This document shows positions 9,554 to 21,171 of a stretch of 64,000 nt of DNA, piece by piece; the first letter of the stretch is position 1; every line of letters begins with the position of its first letter. Origin of the DNA: Nymphaea colorata (taxonomy: Eukaryota; Streptophyta; Magnoliopsida; Nymphaeales; Nymphaeaceae). The stretch covers positions 30,636,206 through 30,700,205 of the forward strand of contig NC_045139.1 in assembly GCF_008831285.2 (NCBI RefSeq), read 5' to 3'. The position numbers were made by a program, and so were the translations under genes. The notes under the pieces are model-generated. The model saw nothing but the letters and a program-made list of their open reading frames with translations. It searched no databases and had not been told where the DNA came from.

Positions 9554-11802
9554 TCAAGAAAAAATTGAGTGAGAAGATAAAACCCTGAAAGAAAACACGG
9601 AAAAGGCTTTTCCATGTTTTGAGTCACTATGTTATTATACTCATCAATATCTCCTGATCAATTCACATGTACCAAGATTTTGGAACATTAGTCCACCTTC
9701 AGATATTTCTCTTCTAGAAAGAAAATGTAATAAAAATTTTGAAGAAAGAACAAATTTAACAACAATAATTAAGTAAAATAAGCTATACATCTGCCAAGAT
9801 CTAACAGCTAGCACAACCTTCACCTACGAATATTTTTCAGCAAAAACTTGAAGAAAAAAAAAGGTGTCTGAAAAGGAAGTAGAGGTAAAAGTGAAAGTGT
9901 TTTGGGTAAAGGGCAGCAGAGTAACTCACCAAAAGCATCTTTAGGAGGGCATGAGTACCAATATGTGGTAAAGCACTTTTAATTCGAGTGTTGCCTTCAA
10001 GTTCATAAACATAGTGTGCGACACTTTCCCTTTGTTCATAAGTTTCTACCAGAAGAGCAGGATGTACAAGTAAAGGCTTGGGAAAAGACACATGTTTCCA
10101 TCTGCGGAAGTTATCCCGGAAGCAGGTCAAGTTATCTGCTTCCAGTGCAAGATTAACCTGAGATAACATGAAAACAGCAAACTGCTGGACACTCTCATCC
10201 AGTCTCAACCATCTTAATGTCGGAATTAACTTGTGACATTTTGCCACGAGATCAATAATCATGAAATCCCTTCTAATCGATTCACCAACACCTGGATGTC
10301 TCACTTTAACAGCAACTTTCACATTTTTAATATGCTGGTCAGGATAACTGGAATCTCAGAGAAGCTCGATGCACTTGAGCAACACTTCCAGATGCAACAG
10401 GAACTTCCTCAAAGTCATCAAAAATCTCTGACAACTTACATCCAAATGCCTTTTCAATAGCTTTTTTGGTGTAGGAAAAGTTATGAGTTGGCGCACTGCT
10501 GTGAAGTTTCGCCAGCTCGGTGCAGAGGTCCCTAGGGAAGAGGTCCGAACGTGTAGCAGCCCACTGACCCCATTTTATGAATGCTGGACCTGCGTTCTCT
10601 AGAGTAAGATGAAGAACATGAAGCCATGTTTTCCTGAACTGAGGACCAAAACTATCTGCAAATGGTGCCATAGCTGTCACAGGAGTAAACAAGATAGCCA
10701 AATAGACAGCCCTCAGAAGCAAGATAAGACCTTCCAAAACTGAAAAATAGAGTGAAGTTAAATAGAAAGACCCCTGCTGTGCCCTCATGTGGGAAGTATT
10801 TTTTGTTTGGAGATGTTCTGTATCAGCTGAGGTCTTCTGCATCCATGCAACCTCTCCAATAATGAAAGCAATCAAACTGGGAGCAACATGTGGTCTAGAA
10901 AAAGACAGAGTAACAGCACGAGCAATCCAATTGATTGTTGAAAATGTTGGTCCCTCATACGAGCATAATAAGGAAATCCTTTTCCAAGTAACTTGAGTAT
11001 GATGTGACATAGATCCAGTTGCGGATGAAATGGCCATGCTGCAATTTTGACGCTTAAAAAATGTAATTGGAAGAGCCTTGGAATGTAATCCCAAATCATT
11101 TCTTCCTACAAAAAATTTACTCGATGAGTACCCCCTGCATAAGATTGTGGATAATCCAATTGTTGCTAACATGTGGAGCCTGTGTTGCCTTGATTGTCTG
11201 TAAGAACAAGCCCTTCCTCTTAACAATTTGAGATAACAAAAACCTGCAGCAAAACACACAGGCCTTCAACTTTCTGCCATGAACAAGTTAGAAATGTTCT
11301 ATTTGCACCCGTTGAAAACAGAAAGTGAAACCATCAGTTGATGTTTCTATAAAAGATAAAAGTACTGTAATCAACAGAGCAGGATGTATGGACTCAAAAT
11401 GTATGATTCCCAAGACGTTCCCAATATTTCTGCTTCTAAAAATAGTTGTAAGTCTAACTCCCATGGTAGATCCAAATTAACATCATATGCTTGGTACACA
11501 CACAGCCTGCATTTGATGTATATTTATGATGGATGTTCTTTTATCAAAAGCTACATATTTTCCAATTTCCAATTTCTTAAAGATATTGTACCCTCTGATA
11601 CATTGTATCACACCATACAGCCCAAGATGTGATAATGCAAATATCAGTGGCAAGTGTTGGCTTTCTTTGCGCATGTAAAACAATTGTTAATTGGACTTTG
11701 AAACTTTTATAGGAGGTTCAAGAACGAGCATCTAAAGTAAAAATGCTAATAAATCAAAATTATTAACCGTACACCTTCAAATTTGTCAACTGTCTTAATA
11801 TC
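9554..11802 (-). pseudogene. ABC1/ADCK2-type kinase fragment, left palindrome arm
   Basis: This is genomic (not processed) homology to 45025-47300 of the intact ABC1K gene: part of the intron 3' of the large exon, the large exon itself and part of the 5' intron. It keeps the KWGQ motif, the ASGS loop and VAVK, but lacks the exons with the catalytic HADMHPGN and LDVG. Two private lesions break it. A 17-18-bp deletion near 11163-11170 removes the stretch that reads around SNYAKL in the intact gene. A single-base insertion near 10350 shifts the frame, so that RFRYPDQH becomes RFQLS-stop. Both lesions are also in the right arm. Confidence 0.9.
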
Positions 11803-13607
11803 GCAGATAAGTGGATGTGAAGGTGTGAAGGTGTGAAGGTGACAATGGATATTAAGACAGTTGACAAATTTGAAGGTGTACGGTTAATAATTTTGATTTA
11901 TTAGCATTTTTACTTTAGATGCTCGTTCTTGAACCTCCTATAAAAGTTTCAAAGTCCAATTAACAATTGTTTTACATGCGCAAAGAAAGCCAACACTTGC
12001 CACTGATATTTGCATTATCACATCTTGGGCTGTATGGTGTGATACAATGTATCAGAGGGTACAATATCTTTAAGAAATTGGAAATTGGAAAATATGTAGC
12101 TTTTGATAAAAGAACATCCATCATAAATATACATCAAATGCAGGCTGTGTGTGTACCAAGCATATGATGTTAATTTGGATCTACCATGGGAGTTAGACTT
12201 ACAACTATTTTTAGAAGCAGAAATATTGGGAACGTCTTGGGAATCATACATTTTGAGTCCATACATCCTGCTCTGTTGATTACAGTACTTTTATCTTTTA
12301 TAGAAACATCAACTGATGGTTTCACTTTCTGTTTTCAACGGGTGCAAATAGAACATTTCTAACTTGTTCATGGCAGAAAGTTGAAGGCCTGTGTGTTTTG
12401 CTGCAGGTTTTTGTTATCTCAAATTGTTAAGAGGAAGGGCTTGTTCTTACAGACAATCAAGGCAACACAGGCTCCACATGTTAGCAACAATTGGATTATC
12501 CACAATCTTATGCAGGGGGTACTCATCGAGTAAATTTTTTGTAGGAAGAAATGATTTGGGATTACATTCCAAGGCTCTTCCAATTACATTTTTTAAGCGT
12601 CAAAATTGCAGCATGGCCATTTCATCCGCAACTGGATCTATGTCACATCATACTCAAGTTACTTGGAAAAGGATTTCCTTATTATGCTCGTATGAGGGAC
12701 CAACATTTTCAACAATCAATTGGATTGCTCGTGCTGTTACTCTGTCTTTTTCTAGACCACATGTTGCTCCCAGTTTGATTGCTTTCATTATTGGAGAGGT
12801 TGCATGGATGCAGAAGACCTCAGCTGATACAGAACATCTCCAAACAAAAAATACTTCCCACATGAGGGCACAGCAGGGGTCTTTCTATTTAACTTCACTC
12901 TATTTTTCAGTTTTGGAAGGTCTTATCTTGCTTCTGAGGGCTGTCTATTTGGCTATCTTGTTTACTCCTGTGACAGCTATGGCACCATTTGCAGATAGTT
13001 TTGGTCCTCAGTTCAGGAAAACATGGCTTCATGTTCTTCATCTTACTCTAGAGAACGCAGGTCCAGCATTCATAAAATGGGGTCAGTGGGCTGCTACACG
13101 TTCGGACCTCTTCCCTAGGGACCTCTGCACCGAGCTGGCGAAACTTCACAGCAGTGCGCCAACTCATAACTTTTCCTACACCAAAAAAGCTATTGAAAAG
13201 GCATTTGGATGTAAGTTGTCAGAGATTTTTGATGACTTTGAGGAAGTTCCTGTTGCATCTGGAAGTGTTGCTCAAGTGCATCGAGCTTCTCTGAGATTCC
13301 AGTTATCCTGACCAGCATATTAAAAATGTGAAAGTTGCTGTTAAAGTGAGACATCCAGGTGTTGGTGAATCGATTAGAAGGGATTTCATGATTATTGATC
13401 TCGTGGCAAAATGTCACAAGTTAATTCCGACATTAAGATGGTTGAGACTGGATGAGAGTGTCCAGCAGTTTGCTGTTTTCATGTTATCTCAGGTTAATCT
13501 TGCACTGGAAGCAGATAACTTGACCTGCTTCCGGGATAACTTCCGCAGATGGAAACATGTGTCTTTTCCCAAGCCTTTACTTGTACATCCTGCTCTTCTG
13601 GTAGAAA
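10043..13607. repeat. Near-perfect palindrome, 1,760-bp arms, 45-nt spacer
   Basis: Left arm 10043-11802 and right arm 11848-13607 pair so that mirrored coordinates always sum to 23650. All open frames that could be compared in any reading frame have identical translations and no length difference, so there are no indels. Base-by-base comparison of two 60-nt stretches showed no mismatch. The spacer 11803-11847 contains three GAAGGTGTG-type repeats. It looks like a template jump between sequences found at about 47300 and 47514 in the intact gene. The right arm ends at a poly-A tract. The left copy continues outward for another 490 bp without a partner. Confidence 0.95.
11848..13607 (+). pseudogene. 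ABC1/ADCK2-type kinase fragment, right palindrome arm
   Basis: This is a mirror image of the left arm with the same frameshift and the same 17-18-bp deletion. The two broken genes are arranged head to head, with their 5' sides at the palindrome centre. The arm stops inside the large exon at GGTAGAAA, where the sequence runs into poly-A and then the direct repeat at 13617. The open frames of 306 aa (12391-13311) and 106 aa (13328-13648) are pieces of the kinase-like region and cannot form an active enzyme. Confidence 0.9.
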
Positions 13608-13616
13608 AAAAAAAAA

Positions 13617-13670
13617 CAAAGAAACAAAAAGAAAAACCACACACGTGAGAGAGAGAGAGAGGGATGTTAC
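13617..13670 (+). repeat. Direct repeat copy 2 flanking the ABC1K palindrome block
   Basis: Same orientation as 8588-8643 and 2 nt shorter in the GA tract. The two copies enclose about 5 kb, including the hAT remnant and the whole palindrome. Confidence 0.85.
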
Positions 13671-13743
13671 ATGTGTATAAATAAAATTAAATTCACTAAT
13701 TATAGCTTCTGTCGGCCACACAATGTGCCACAACTTCAAGTTC

Positions 13744-13744
<1 letters not shown>

Positions 13745-13836
<92 letters not shown>
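13745..13836. repeat. (TA)n microsatellite
   Basis: About 46 uninterrupted TA units, starting about 75 bp beyond the palindrome block. Confidence 0.97.
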
Positions 13837-13840
<4 letters not shown>

Positions 13841-14159
13841 GTGAGTGAATGCTAATAGTAGATAACAAAAACACTCATCACTTTTTTTTTTTCTTCTTCT
13901 AATATCAGCCACACGATGAATCAGAATGACTCTGGACTGCATGAAACAAATTTGATGAAGATTTCAAGTTCACAACTTGGGATGGATTGAAAATTGTGGG
14001 TCTCATGAAATCCAATTAATGCATCTGTTATCCGAAGCTTAACTGGGATTGTCAAGGCTCGTACATTAATGACGTCCGATTGAAAAAAGATTGTTTTTAA
14101 TTCTAATTGCCTTTTTTTTCATTTATTTCCATTGGGCCCAACCTCGTGTGTTTTTCTCT

Positions 14160-14330
14160 CTATTACGGAGGCTTAAACATGAACAAGTCGAGTAACGGCT
14201 TCAAATCAAGCCGGTTCTTTTGCTAAATGAGTCGAGCTCACAAACAAGTTGAATTGCTTTGCTCAACTTGACTTAATCTCGACTCGATTGCATGTGACAA
14301 ATAAGTTGAGTTGATTCGGAGGCATTAGGG
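14160..14330. repeat. Dispersed repeat rich in CGAGT/TTGAGTTG words
   Basis: Runs of AAGTCGAG, GAGTCGAGCTC, CTCGACTCG and AAGTTGAGTTGA. A related stretch lies at 32575-32765. This word pattern is typical of a dispersed non-coding plant repeat, but no termini were found. Confidence 0.35.
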
Positions 14331-14639
14331 AAACTGGATCAGATTTGAAACCCCATTTTTAAGGCACTGCTTACGAATGCAATGCCTTGCGCTTTCAAAC
14401 TTTTTTGATAAAGACAATTCAAATGTTTTCCCTCGACATGTATATTGAACAGACGGAGCAAAAACACAACAAAATCATAATTTTTCTGGTTCACCTCTTG
14501 CCTGCGTCCATGGCAGCAGCAAGCAAAAAAATTATTTCTCACATTCTCTGATCAGAAACCGCCTTCACCTTGGTCCAGTTTCTGCAGAAAATCAAGGATC
14601 AACCTCTTCTCCCTCACTACAAAAAGAGGTATAAGTATA

Positions 14640-15095
14640 ACTACCCAACCCATTCTCAGGCTTAGGTACCTAATTTGGTAGAATCAAATTCACCTCCTAT
14701 TAGTTTTGGTTTCAACTTGAAAAAAAGAAAAGAATCAGGACAACCAACTACTTTAACAACTCTCCTTGTAAGCCCGTGAAGATCTTGCTCAATTTTCAAT
14801 AAGAAAAACTAAACTGTTGAGGTATTACAATCCACCTCCTCAAGACACACATATATGTGCATGGGATTCCGGGTCTGAGTGTTGAACCATATTCTGATAC
14901 CACTACAACGACCTTACTCACTCCCATGCTTATGCTCCTAGTCTGGCGGATATAAACCTCTCCCCTAACAGTTTCGGTTCTAGCTCTAAAAAACTAGGAA
15001 TCATGACAACTAACTACTTTAACAGCTCTTTTCATGTGAAGATCTCTTTCAATCTTCAATTCGAGACTAAATTTTTGGGATGTTACAATCAGTCT
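14640..15095. repeat. Diverged tandem pair of a 175-190-bp repeat
   Basis: 14640-14835 and about 14918-15092 share an ordered series of words: CACCTCCTATTAGTTTTGGT versus CTCTCCCCTAACAGTTTCGG, then ACTACTTTAACARCTC, GTGAAGATC, TCAATTTTCAAT and GTTACAATC. They are non-coding. Confidence 0.5.
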
Positions 15096-15749
15096 AAACA
15101 ATCCATTATTGAGTTTTGTTCAAGTTTTGAAATGCATGAAGGAAACCCAGCAAGACATTAGCTTGGTATCAAAACCAGCTTCTGTAGCTCGCAGCCTCGG
15201 CTCTAGTAGCTTGAATGACTCCGTCCATGGCCGGGTCCACACACTGCAACATATACATGTACATGTTGCATGATCCACATCTGAATGTGTGTGATATACA
15301 AGGTAGGATCCATGTATCATGCTTTGATTGTGCTTGGTTTACATCAGGATATCATATCTATGTCCCATGCATGTTTTAAAAAGCATGTTTATTTTCATTT
15401 AACTATGTTTCTGGACCCATTATTTTATGGATACGTTAAAATCCAAGGCATGTACCGTGGTCTGTTTTTCTAACTTCAGATCCATGATGCATGAGTTAGT
15501 TTGATTAGACTAATGTTGGTTCATAAATCCGTTGTGTCCAATTAGGATATGTGCATCCCATGTTGAATGTATATCTTGCGTCCTGATTGAGTGTACATGC
15601 ATTTAGAATTTTATACCGTATGACCAAAGTTTTACTTTGTCATTATTTGTAATACATAATAGTTGGCAAACTAATTAGAGTCTGCAACTCCTCCACTGGA
15701 CTCTCCCTCTTTTTCCAGTTCTAATTAGACTAGTTACACAATCTATACA
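15096..15749. other. AT-rich spacer
   Basis: No feature supported. Confidence 0.5.
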
Positions 15750-16175
15750 TGCGTCTGGATAGGAGAATCGGAATTTGAGATTCAATACTAAAAACTCGAC
15801 TACTTGTATGTAAAAATGGATTTAATCTCAGTTAAGAGAATTTGAACTTGAATTTGAGTCTGAGTTCTAATTTAATTAGGGGTAGTTCGAATTTGAAATT
15901 CATGGATTTAATGTGACATGCATTTGTTGATAGGACAAAAAATCCAAGGTAAAATTCATGATTCATGGAACTAAAGATCTTAGGATCCATATTTAAAAAC
16001 CTTATTTTACATTTTGTATTGAAAAAAAAAAAGTCTGATTTAAAATCGAAGAGTGAGGATTTGATGATTTAAGACTCAAATTCATAAAGAGCGAATCCAA
16101 CTAAAGGTCTTGCATCCCTACCCTCTACCATGTCACATGGATACACTCGAAGCTTGGCCCCGTTCTTATTGGAAC
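15750..16175. repeat. Segmental duplicate of AAA-ATPase 3' flank (copy 1)
   Basis: Collinear with 18735-19235: shared words include TTTGAGTCTGAGTTCTAA, GACATGCWTTTG, ATCGAAGAGTGAG, GCGAATCCAACTAAA and the final CATGGATACA. It is followed at 16722 by an AAA-ATPase 3' fragment, just as copy 2 is followed by the intact gene. Confidence 0.8.
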
Positions 16176-16199
16176 CTCAAAAAGGAGAAATGGACCGAT

Positions 16200-16560
16200 A
16201 AAATGGAAAATATATAACAAAATTGAGGGACAAGAAGTCCCTTAGATACAAAAGCAAACTGCAAAAACAAAAGCAAAAAAACGAAAATATACAATACAAT
16301 GGTGAAAAGAAAGGTGTGAATAGAGATGAAAGAAGGAGCGGCACCGCCACCCAACCGCAGACGGACCACGACGCCTTAGCCGAATGGCAAATTGGACATC
16401 CCCCTGCACAAGACAAGTCACATAATCTGATGAAAAGAATGTGTCCTTGAAGACCCTGTTGTTACGCTCCTCCCAAATGCGCCACCAAGTTGAAATGAGC
16501 CACGACCTCCAAACACGACCTCGGGAAGCAGACAGGTGTGGGGAAAGATAAAAGAGGGAC
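16200..16560 (-). mobile_element. LINE (non-LTR retrotransposon) 3'-end fragment
   Basis: The minus-strand frame contains WRIWEERNNRVFKDTF, the hallmark of the zinc-finger/RVT C-terminal region of plant L1-type ORF2 proteins. The core lies at about 16366-16500 and only this tail is present. It separates the duplicated flank (15750-16175) from the AAA-ATPase fragment, so it probably inserted after the duplication. Confidence 0.6.
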
Positions 16561-16721
16561 GAAGACAAACGGATGACAAAAAAGAGAAGAGGGAAGAAGC
16601 ATGCAAAGACAAAAAGAAGGGTCAAAATGTTCTGATAAGAATAAGCCGGAAAAGACAGTGGAAACAAAAAATATTGTAGCTCCCATTTTACTTGGCGAAG
16701 GAGAAAAGTTTTTTGCTCAGC

Positions 16722-17246
16722 AGTAGCCCATGTGAAGGGCAACAGTGGGATCGTCGACTTCACTTCTCATGAATACCTCCCCAGTTTCTGCTGGTGTGAT
16801 CTGCAACTTCTGCAGAGGATCATGCCTTATATGTTCAAACAATGGGTGGTCTTGGATGCCCAAGTAGTTGGACCCCAAGGTTCTGAACTCAGAGAAGCTG
16901 CAGTAGCCCATGTGAATGTGCATATCCATGCGTCCTGCCCTCAACGGAGCAGGATCAAGCTTCTCCTTGTGGTTAGTAGTGAAGACGATTATCCTCTCAT
17001 CCCCATAGCTAGACCACAACTCGTCCATGAAATTCAAGAATTCTGAGAATGTGATCTCCTCCTTGTCATCAAACTCACCCCGTCTCGTAGGAACAGCAGC
17101 CTGACCACCTGATCCCTCCCGGTCCTTCAACCCCTTCGTGCAATCAATGTCTTCAATTACGAGTGTAGATCTGTTCGACGTTGCCATGAGCAGGTTTCAG
17201 AAGTCAGAGCTGTGGCGGACGTCGGTGAGCTCAAGGTCATAGATGG
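16722..17246 (-). pseudogene. AAA-ATPase 3'-half fragment
   Basis: Similar to residues about 275-435 of the intact protein. It holds the Walker B segment LVIEDIDCTKGLK and FTTNHKEKLDPAPLRAGRMD (intact: ALLRPGR), and ends at EVFMRSEVDDPTVAL. It lacks Walker A and the Lys/Glu tail. The 5' edge runs into a (GA)n tract at 17250-17278. At its 3' edge the motif GCAGTAGCCCATGTGAA is duplicated from about 16900, a small junction repeat. The frame is open from 17187 to 16717 but carries several changes in conserved positions (for example RRGEFDDKEE). Confidence 0.8.
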
Positions 17247-17560
17247 AGAAAGGAGAGAGAGAGAGAGAGAGAGAGAGATCAACAACACTTTTGATAGAGT
17301 TAGAAGCTTGTTATACTAGTTTTTCTGTAATTCATGACGAAGGACCAAGGAATCAGTTGTTCTGTCCATGAATGTTTCGTTTTTCTTGAAATTAACTTAC
17401 TCTATTTATGCAATTTAAAATTCAGGGAAGATCGGTTCTATAAAATTTGGTTTTGGAATGAGATGCATGCCTGAGAGCAGTGAATCAGCCTATTCAATGG
17501 TTCAGCTGAATCCATCCTGAGAATGAAATTTGCGCTTGCAGGAACCACTATTTAAACAAA

Positions 17561-18450
<890 letters not shown>

Positions 18451-18457
18451 TCAGAGT

Positions 18458-18603
18458 TCAGTCAAATGTTGAAATTGAGATATGGGAATTTTAGCTTTTT
18501 GAAGTTCAATCAAATGATGAATTTGTGATATGGGAATTTTAGATTTGTGAAGTTCAATCAGATGTTGAACTTGAGATGTGGGAATTTTAGATTTGTGGAA
18601 GGC
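18458..18603. repeat. 57-bp tandem repeat, about 2.5 copies
   Basis: The unit GAAGTTCAATCAAATGATGA ... GATATGGGAATTTTAGATTTGT repeats with a period of 57 bp. The period is a multiple of 3, so a minus-strand frame shows a repeated 19-residue pattern (HKSKIPISQIHHLIEL). This is not evidence for a gene. Confidence 0.8.
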
Positions 18604-18734
18604 CTGAAATCCTTGGAGTTCATATTGAGGAAGTGAGAGAGTTAGACTTCTTGTTCTGATCAGGGATTGGTGTGACAAAAACGTTGAAGTTCTCATTTCC
18701 TTTGCCAATGAGACACAAAGGCAGAGGGATACAG

Positions 18735-19235
18735 GTGTTGGAATCTGAGATCGAATAGGGATATGACCTAATTATATGTAAAAATGGATCTAAACTCAGT
18801 TCAAAGAATTTGAACCTGAATTTGAGTCTGAGTTCTAACTCAATTAGGAGACTGTGGATCTCACATGACATGCTTTTGCTGAAGTGACAAAAGATCCACG
18901 ATAAAATTCATGCTTCATCGAACGAATTACCTTAAAGGTAAGATCCATAGTTAAAATCTTTATTTTATATGTTGCACTGAGAAAAGGTTTAATTTAAGAT
19001 CGAAGAGTGAGAGTTTGATCTTAAAAACATGGTTCAAGGTCTGATCTTAAGCCCACAATTCTCAAATCTTGATGATTTAAAATCAAGGGCAATCAAACGC
19101 CCCCATTAAGGAAGGCTCGATTTAAGTCGAATCTAGTAAATGGTGAATCCAACTAAACGGTTCACATCCCTACCCACTACTATGTCAAATGGATACAGTA
19201 GAAACTTGGAACTGCTCTTTTAGATATTAAAAAAG
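18735..19235. repeat. Segmental duplicate of AAA-ATPase 3' flank (copy 2)
   Basis: Partner of 15750-16175; it lies 240 bp beyond the stop codon of the intact AAA-ATPase gene. Confidence 0.8.
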
Positions 19236-19475
19236 AAGAAAAGGGAAGAATCATGCAAAAAAGAAAAAAAAGGAAAGAAACAGTTTCTACTAACAAGAAA
19301 TCACAATTCACAACGTTGAGAGATCAGCAATCGCAGAGAAGAACTTGACTAAGCCATGGTTTAGTATTTCTATTCGCTGGGGGAATACAAGTTTCTCATT
19401 GAGACTTGATGCCTCTCGATTAATCATGTAATGTAGTCATCTACCTTTCGATCATTTATTCACAGAAATGGCAGT

Positions 19476-20987
19476 TTAAAATGCGGTGCGAAGGAATCTT
19501 ATTGCTCCTCCACTGAGTTTCTTCTCTTCCCCTGTTTTCTCATCTTCTTCTTTACTGTCACCTGCACTTTCTTTGACCTCCACTGGCTCATCATCTTCCT
19601 TCTTCTCCTTCTCCTTCTCCTTTTCTTCTTCTTTCTCCTTCTCTTTGCCCTGCAGAGCATCGATTACACCCTGAAGGGCAACCGTGGGATTGTCAAGTTC
19701 ACTTCTCATGAATACCTCTCCAATTTCGGCTGGTGTGATCTGCAACTTCTGCATAATATCCTTTACATGTACAAACAATGGGTGGTCATGGATGCCCAAG
19801 TAGTTGGAAGCCATAATTCTGAAACCAGAGAAGCTGCAGTAGCCCATGTGGATGTGCATATCCATACGTCCTGGCCTCAGCAGAGCAGGATCGAGCTTCT
19901 CCTTGTGGTTGGTAGTGAAGACGATTACTCTCTCGTCCCCACAGCTAGACCACAGTCCATCGATAAAATTCAAGAACCCTGAGAGCGTCACCTCCTTGTC
20001 ACCAAACTCACCCCATCTCGAAGGAACAACAGCCTGATCACCTGATCCCTCCCGGTTCTTCAACTCCTTCGTGCAATCAATGTCTTCAATTACGAGCATA
20101 GATCTGTTGGACGTCGCCATGAGCAGGTTTCTGAGGTCAGAATTGCGGCGGACGTCGGTGAGCTCAAGGTCATAGATGTCAAAGTTGAGGAAATTGGCCA
20201 TGGCGCCGATCAAGCTCGATTTGCCGGTGCCTGGAGGCCCGTAAAGCAGGTACCCCCGCTTCCAGGCCTTGCCGACCTTTCTGTACAGCTGCTTTCTCTC
20301 CATAAATTTCTTCAGATCCTTCATGATGGCTGCCTTTTGGGATTCCTCCATTGCCAACGTCTCGAAAGTCGAAGGGTGGTCAAGCACCACCGAGCTCCAG
20401 AGTCCATTGGGGTCGCCAAACCTATATCTCTCGCTCAGAGTGAAGATCTTAACTGGGGTGTTCTCGTCCTTTATGGCCTTGGCTCTGTCCAGTATGTGAG
20501 GGAAGTACGAGCTCAACACCTTGTCCCTGTGAATCTTGTCGAAGGAGAGCTCGAAGTAGCGATTTTCCTTCATGGAAGAGCCGCCATGGCTGTTGGGAAC
20601 CCTCTTCTCTGTCTCTGTGCGGACGAATCTCCACGTTATCTTGAACCCATCGAAGACGTCGACAATCTCTTCGCCCCTGTCCATAGTAACCAGGAACCCT
20701 TTCTCCCTGTCCTGCTTGCCGACTTTCAGTCGGGTGTTGGAGGGAGAGATCCTGGTGGAGAGATAGACTTCCGCGGCCTCGTAGAGCCTGTTCACCGCGA
20801 ACTCATTATACTCCTCGACCACCATGGAGAGGCGGGAGGAGAAGCGGGAGAAGATGTTGCAGAAGCGGGAGAGGAGGAAGTGGTGGAAGTGGGGAGGGAG
20901 GAAGTCGTTGACGATGCTGCGGACGAGCATGGCGGAAGCGGCGACGGAGGCAATCTTGGAGATCGTTGCTGCGTTGGAGGACGCCAT
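19476..20987 (-). CDS. Mitochondrial AAA-ATPase, ASD/OM66 (AATP1)-like, intact
   Basis: An intronless ORF of 503 aa, the usual length for the plant BCS1-like AAA family. Residues 7-30 form a hydrophobic anchor (ISKIASVAASAMLVRSIVND) typical of mitochondrial or ER targeting. The AAA-associated N domain follows to about residue 210. The ATPase module has Walker A GPPGTGKSS (about 250-258) and Walker B MLVIEDIDC (about 295-303). It also has FTTNHKEKLDPALLRPGRMD with sensor and arginine-finger region (about 355-375) and the BCS1-type HIHMGYC block. Residues about 447-490 are a Glu/Lys-rich tail. Plant relatives are linked to stress, salicylate and ABA responses and are thought to remodel proteins at the mitochondrial outer membrane or ER; that role is by family only. 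It is the only full-length member in the window. Fragments of sisters lie on both sides. Confidence 0.93.
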   Translation of the reverse strand: MASSNAATISKIASVAASAMLVRSIVNDFLPPHFHHFLLSRFCNIFSRFSSRLSMVVEEYNEFAVNRLYEAAEVYLSTRISPSNTRLKVGKQDREKGFLVTMDRGEEIVDVFDGFKITWRFVRTETEKRVPNSHGGSSMKENRYFELSFDKIHRDKVLSSYFPHILDRAKAIKDENTPVKIFTLSERYRFGDPNGLWSSVVLDHPSTFETLAMEESQKAAIMKDLKKFMERKQLYRKVGKAWKRGYLLYGPPGTGKSSLIGAMANFLNFDIYDLELTDVRRNSDLRNLLMATSNRSMLVIEDIDCTKELKNREGSGDQAVVPSRWGEFGDKEVTLSGFLNFIDGLWSSCGDERVIVFTTNHKEKLDPALLRPGRMDMHIHMGYCSFSGFRIMASNYLGIHDHPLFVHVKDIMQKLQITPAEIGEVFMRSELDNPTVALQGVIDALQGKEKEKEEEKEKEKEKKEDDEPVEVKESAGDSKEEDEKTGEEKKLSGGAIRFLRTAF

Positions 20988-21073
20988 ACTCTCTCTCTCT
21001 CTCTTGTTCTCTCTAGTCTCTACTGAAGAAGAAAGGAGTTTGTGTGGAGAGATCGATGGTTTCCTTGCTCTGC

Positions 21074-21079
21074 TTTATA
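21074..21079 (-). promoter_or_regulatory. TATA box of intact AAA-ATPase gene
   Basis: TATAAA on the minus strand lies 87 bp before ATG 20987, followed by a leader ending in a (GA)n run. The context is shared with both arms of the inverted repeat. Confidence 0.65.
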
Positions 21080-21171
21080 GTATAAGCATGCAAGAGTAGG
21101 GAAATTTCTTCCCATCAATGCCGTCAAAAGATTCAATTCAAGTATTTTTCGTGGCCTCTGAGAGGTATTCG

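Noticed and set aside
13494-13942. ORFs with long YIYIYI runs (also at 17552-17767)
   Set aside because: Translation of (TA)n microsatellites.
16242-16763. 173-aa minus ORF as a host gene
   Set aside because: Its one recognisable part (WRIWEERNNRVF) belongs to LINE ORF2; the rest is low-complexity hydrophobic sequence or AAA-ATPase fragment out of frame.
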